Below, one piece after another: positions 5,458 through 8,094 of a DNA stretch of 8,094 nt; the first letter of the stretch is position 1; each line of letters opens with the position of its first letter. The stretch spans positions 1 through 8,094 of the forward strand of contig CAJLUG010000036.1 in assembly GCA_905209745.1 (NCBI GenBank), read 5' to 3'. The notes under the pieces were generated by a model. That model saw only the letters and a program-made list of their open reading frames with translations. It searched no databases and was not told the DNA's origin. The DNA is from an uncultured Mycoplasma sp. Its GTDB lineage: Bacteria; Bacillota_I; Bacilli_A; RF39; UBA660. Made by a program: the position numbers and the translations under genes.

Positions 5458-5483
5458 AAAAAAAGTTCATAAAATGAACTTTT
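5458..5483 (-). terminator. Intrinsic terminator of pnp
   Basis: On the - strand AAAAGTTCAT and ATGAACTTTT form a perfect 10-bp stem with a TTT loop (5461-5483), ending in a run of seven T (5458-5464 as A on the + strand). The stem includes two bases of the pnp stop codon (5482-5484) and covers the alternative upstream ATG of the NodB-like gene. Confidence 0.8.
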
Positions 5484-7662
5484 ACTTGTCTTCTTTAGAA
5501 GATCTTGTTTCTTTCTTTTTCTTAGGTGCTGGTAAGGCATCTTTTCTTGAGAAGTTTTGTCTACCTTTTTTATCTGGTCCTAGGGCTTTTACGATGATTT
5601 CGTCTCCTACTTTTACGACATCTTCTACTTTTCCTACTCTTTCATGAGCAAGTTGAGAAATATGTACTAAACCTTCGCATCCAGGCCATAGTTGAACAAA
5701 GCATCCAAAGTCTTCTATTTTTACTACTTTGGCTTCGTAGATTTTACCTACTTCTACTTCTCTGATTACTTCTTCAATCATTTCTCTTGTTTTTCTAATA
5801 ATATCTTTATCATGGTGATAAATAATTACTCTTCCATCATCTTCTAAGTCTACTTTTACGGCATTGATATTATTTACATCTTGAACATTAGAAGCGTCAC
5901 AGATAATCTTAGTAATCATTTCTCCACCTTTACCAATGACATCTTTAATCTTCATAGGGTCAATTGTAAATGTTTCCATCTTAGGTGCATATTTAGATAC
6001 TTCTTTTCTTGGTTCTTTGATTTGTTTTGTCATAACATCTAAGACTTTTAATCTAGCAACTCTAGCGTTTTCTAGAGCTTCTTTTAATATTTCTTTGGTG
6101 ATTCCTTTTATTTTAATATCCATTTGTAGAGCTGTAATACCATCACGTGTTCCAGCTACTTTAAAGTCCATATCTCCTAAGTGGTCTTCCATTCCTTGGA
6201 TATCTGTTAAAATAGTATAATCATCTCCATGTGTAATTAATCCCATGGCGATACCAGCAACAGGAGCTTTAATTGGTACTCCGGCAGCCATTAGGGACAT
6301 ACATCCAGCACAAATACTTGCTTGTGAGGAAGAACCATTTGATTCTAGGATCTCTGAAACTACACGAATTGTGTATGGGAATTCTTCTTCACTAGGGATT
6401 ACTTGTAGAAGTGCTTTTTCTCCTAGGGCACCATGTCCTATTTCTCTTCTTCCTGGAGCACCGTATCTTCCTGTTTCTCCTACTGAGAATTGTGGGAAGT
6501 TATAGTGTAACATGAAACGTTTTTGATCTTCTAGACCAAGTCCATCTAGAATTTGGTGTTCTCCTAATGCTCCTAGTGTCGTTACAGAAAGACTTTGAGT
6601 TTCTCCTCTGGTAAACAAGGCAGAACCATGTGTTCTTGGTAATAAATCAATATCTGTTGATAATGGTCTAATTTCATCCATCTTTCGACCATCTGGTCTA
6701 ATACCTTCTTTTACGACGATACTTCTAAATAGTTCATATTCGATATCAGATACTACCATATCTACTTTTACAAGTAATTCTTTTAATTCGTCTTCTTTTA
6801 GTTTATCTTCATATTCACTCTTATATAATTCTTCCATCTCTTCTTTGATAGCATCGATGGCAGCATATTTTTCTAATTTTTCTTTAATACGAAGAGCATG
6901 ATCCATTTTATCTGTAATTAATGATGTAATACGATTTCTTAAGTCATCTTCAATTGTTAATGTTTCATATTCCATCTTTTCTTCACCGATTGCTGCGATG
7001 ATTTCTTCTTCGAAGGCAATTAATTTTTTGATTGCTTCATGTCCAAACATTAGTGCTTCTAACATTACATCTTCGTTTACTTGTTTGGCACTAGACTCTA
7101 CCATGTTAATTGCATCTTTGGTTCCAGCAACTGTTAATTCAAGTTCTGACTTTTCTAATTCTTCTGGTGTAGGGTTGATAATAAATTCTCCATCTACTCT
7201 ACCTACTTTTACACCAGCAATTGGTCCATTAAATGGAATTTTAGAAATTGATACTGCTAGAGATGATGCTAACATAGCAGTTAATTCTGGAGAACAATCT
7301 TGATCTACAGACAATACAGTAGAAATGATTTGTACTTCATTTTTAAATCCTTCTGGGAATAATGGTCTCATTGGACGGTCTATCATACGTGCCGCAAGGG
7401 TTGCGTTTTCACTAGGACGTCCTTCTCTTTTAATAAATCCTCCAGGGATTTTACCAACAGAATATAATTTTTCTTGATAATTTACTGTTAAAGGGAAAAA
7501 ATCAGATAATAAATTTACATTCTTTGATACAACGGCAGCAGATAATACTACAGTATCATTATAACGTACTAATACCGCTCCATCTGCTTGTTTGGCAAGG
7601 GCTCCTTGCTCTACAATAATTTTTCTTCCATAAAAATCTAATTCAAATACATTCTTTTTCAT
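5482..7662 (-). CDS. pnp: Polyribonucleotide nucleotidyltransferase (PNPase)
   Basis: PNPase degrades RNA from the 3' end by phosphorolysis, releasing nucleoside diphosphates, and can also add 3' tails. It works as a trimer in the cytoplasm. The 726 residues show the full family order: first RNase PH domain (about 1-145, with FFPLTVNYQEK and GRPSENATLAARMIDRP), helical linker (about 165-305), second RNase PH domain (about 318-550), KH domain (about 565-630, GKGG at 577-580) and S1 domain (638-707). A Lys-rich tail follows (712-726). The active half keeps SNGSSSQAS (441-449, phosphate site) and the catalytic aspartates 487 and 493 in TDIQGMEDHLGDMD. Nothing is missing, so it should be active. 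The ATG at 7662 has a strong GGAGGA site. It lies 94 bp behind rpsO, the conserved partner in many bacteria, but a terminator stands between them. A TGC-TATTCT extended -10 (7687-7695) could drive pnp separately. Confidence 0.98.
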   Translation of the reverse strand: MKKNVFELDFYGRKIIVEQGALAKQADGAVLVRYNDTVVLSAAVVSKNVNLLSDFFPLTVNYQEKLYSVGKIPGGFIKREGRPSENATLAARMIDRPMRPLFPEGFKNEVQIISTVLSVDQDCSPELTAMLASSLAVSISKIPFNGPIAGVKVGRVDGEFIINPTPEELEKSELELTVAGTKDAINMVESSAKQVNEDVMLEALMFGHEAIKKLIAFEEEIIAAIGEEKMEYETLTIEDDLRNRITSLITDKMDHALRIKEKLEKYAAIDAIKEEMEELYKSEYEDKLKEDELKELLVKVDMVVSDIEYELFRSIVVKEGIRPDGRKMDEIRPLSTDIDLLPRTHGSALFTRGETQSLSVTTLGALGEHQILDGLGLEDQKRFMLHYNFPQFSVGETGRYGAPGRREIGHGALGEKALLQVIPSEEEFPYTIRVVSEILESNGSSSQASICAGCMSLMAAGVPIKAPVAGIAMGLITHGDDYTILTDIQGMEDHLGDMDFKVAGTRDGITALQMDIKIKGITKEILKEALENARVARLKVLDVMTKQIKEPRKEVSKYAPKMETFTIDPMKIKDVIGKGGEMITKIICDASNVQDVNNINAVKVDLEDDGRVIIYHHDKDIIRKTREMIEEVIREVEVGKIYEAKVVKIEDFGCFVQLWPGCEGLVHISQLAHERVGKVEDVVKVGDEIIVKALGPDKKGRQNFSRKDALPAPKKKKETRSSKEDK

Positions 7663-7686
7663 ACTTCCTCCATAAGCTCTATTACT

Positions 7687-7695
7687 AGAATAGCA
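7687..7695 (-). promoter_or_regulatory. Possible extended -10 promoter of pnp
   Basis: On the - strand TGC directly precedes TATTCT (7687-7692), an extended -10 element. No recognisable -35 box lies 17 bases upstream. It falls between the rpsO terminator and the pnp ribosome binding site, where a separate promoter would be expected. The evidence is modest. Confidence 0.35.
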
Positions 7696-7734
7696 GAAAA
7701 TGATAAAAATTTCTACTTTTTTCTCTGTTATATT

Positions 7735-7758
7735 AAAAAAAGTACTATTGCTAGTACT
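7735..7758 (-). terminator. Intrinsic terminator of rpsO
   Basis: On the - strand AGTACTA (7752-7758) and TAGTACT (7741-7747) form a perfect 7-bp stem with a GCAA loop, followed by seven T (7735-7741 as A on the + strand). The stem contains the first part of the pairing inside the rpsO stop codon (TAG, 7757-7759). GCAA is a GNRA tetraloop. It may leave partial read-through into pnp. Confidence 0.8.
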
Positions 7759-8026
7759 ATTTTCTTAAGCCTAATTTTTTGATTACTTCACGATAACTTT
7801 GAATATCTTTCTTAGCTAAATAGTTTAGCATGTTACGACGTTGTCCAACTTTCTTTAAAAGTCCACGTCTAGAATGATAATCGTGAATATGTGTGTTTAA
7901 GTGTTCTGTTAGTTCGTTGATTTCTTTTGTAAGAATTGCGATTTGAACTTCTGCAGAACCAGTATCTTTTTCGTTTTTTGCGAATTCTTTGATGATTTTA
8001 GCTTTTTCTTCTTTTGTTAAAGCCAT
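7757..8026 (-). CDS. rpsO: 30S ribosomal protein S15
   Basis: S15 binds the central domain of 16S rRNA early in 30S assembly and helps form bridges to the 50S subunit. From the ATG at 8026 the protein is 89 residues, exactly the usual bacterial length, and starts MALTKEEK. Family marks are present: DTGSAEVQI (21-29), the HxxDxHSRRGLL segment (about 46-57) and GQRRNMLNYL (61-70), which carry the rRNA contacts. An in-frame ATG at 8050 would add eight residues (MKKKGSVT), but that extension is not typical of S15. AAGGAAG sits about seven bases before the 8026 ATG, inside the would-be extension. rpsO precedes pnp as in many bacteria. Only 68 bp of its upstream region is in the window. Confidence 0.97.
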   Translation of the reverse strand: MALTKEEKAKIIKEFAKNEKDTGSAEVQIAILTKEINELTEHLNTHIHDYHSRRGLLKKVGQRRNMLNYLAKKDIQSYREVIKKLGLRK

Positions 8027-8094
8027 TGTAACACTTCCTTTCTTCTTCATTTGCCAAGACTAAGTAAAAAGTCGGAAATTCTTTAAACTGGGTC
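8027..8094 (-). other. Partial upstream leader of rpsO
   Basis: The 68 bases between the rpsO start and the window edge hold the ribosome binding site (AAGGAAG) and a weak hairpin: on the - strand CC-GACT pairs with AGTC-TT-GG (two unpaired T) around an 8-nt loop. S15 represses its own mRNA in several bacteria by binding the leader, but this hairpin is too small to claim such a site. No promoter is recognisable; it may lie outside the window. Confidence 0.3.

Noticed and set aside
5936..7303. + strand open frames opposite pnp
   Set aside because: Antisense shadows of a fully conserved PNPase; no start signals or family resemblance.
8027..8050. Eight-residue N-terminal extension of S15 from the ATG at 8050
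   Set aside because: The AAGGAAG ribosome binding site for the 8026 ATG lies within it, and the 89-residue form matches the family length exactly.

Overview
The window comes from a very AT-rich, low-GC Gram-positive-type genome. The protein-coding genes resemble those of uncultured gut Bacilli and Mollicutes relatives: a type II (Bacillus-like) peptide deformylase, a short SMC of about 990 residues, and a membrane-anchored NodB-like protein next to pnp. This placement is inferred from protein character and base composition, not from a marker-gene tree. The only two tryptophan codons (in smc and pnp) are both TGG. All seven stops are TAA or TAG, so the window does not settle whether TGA is a stop or Trp.

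Layout: the 3' end of a peptide deformylase gene lies on the + strand at the left edge. Everything else reads on the - strand. In transcription order from right to left it is: rpsO (S15), pnp (PNPase), a membrane-anchored NodB-fold protein that has lost its catalytic residues, a probable structured non-coding RNA of about 175 nt, smc, and two small adjacent genes of unknown function (169 and 118 aa). rpsO-pnp is a widely conserved pair linking translation and RNA decay; smc is the chromosome-organising ATPase. The two small unknowns align without gaps at 29 of 82 positions, so they are paralogues of a family I do not recognise. The right-hand one has the best promoter in the window (TTGACA-17-TATACT).

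The genes are tightly packed and many carry their own intrinsic terminator: hairpin plus T-run after rpsO, pnp, the ncRNA and both small unknowns, and on the + strand after the deformylase. Several terminator stems contain the stop codon of the gene they end. At the left edge the convergent genes overlap by 8 bp and the two opposing terminators sit in or against each other's coding sequence.

The least ordinary part is 4285-4576. A perfect 17-bp inverted repeat begins where a -35/-10 promoter would start transcription, encloses about 105 nt that can fold further, and is followed by an intrinsic terminator before smc's own promoter. Size, rod-like fold and self-contained transcription unit suggest an independent small RNA. 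A 6S-like RNA is the best guess, but sequence alone does not prove it. Three gene starts are set here downstream of the longest possible ORF (smc 4236, NodB-like 5434, rpsO 8026), because Shine-Dalgarno sites, promoters or terminators support the internal ATG.
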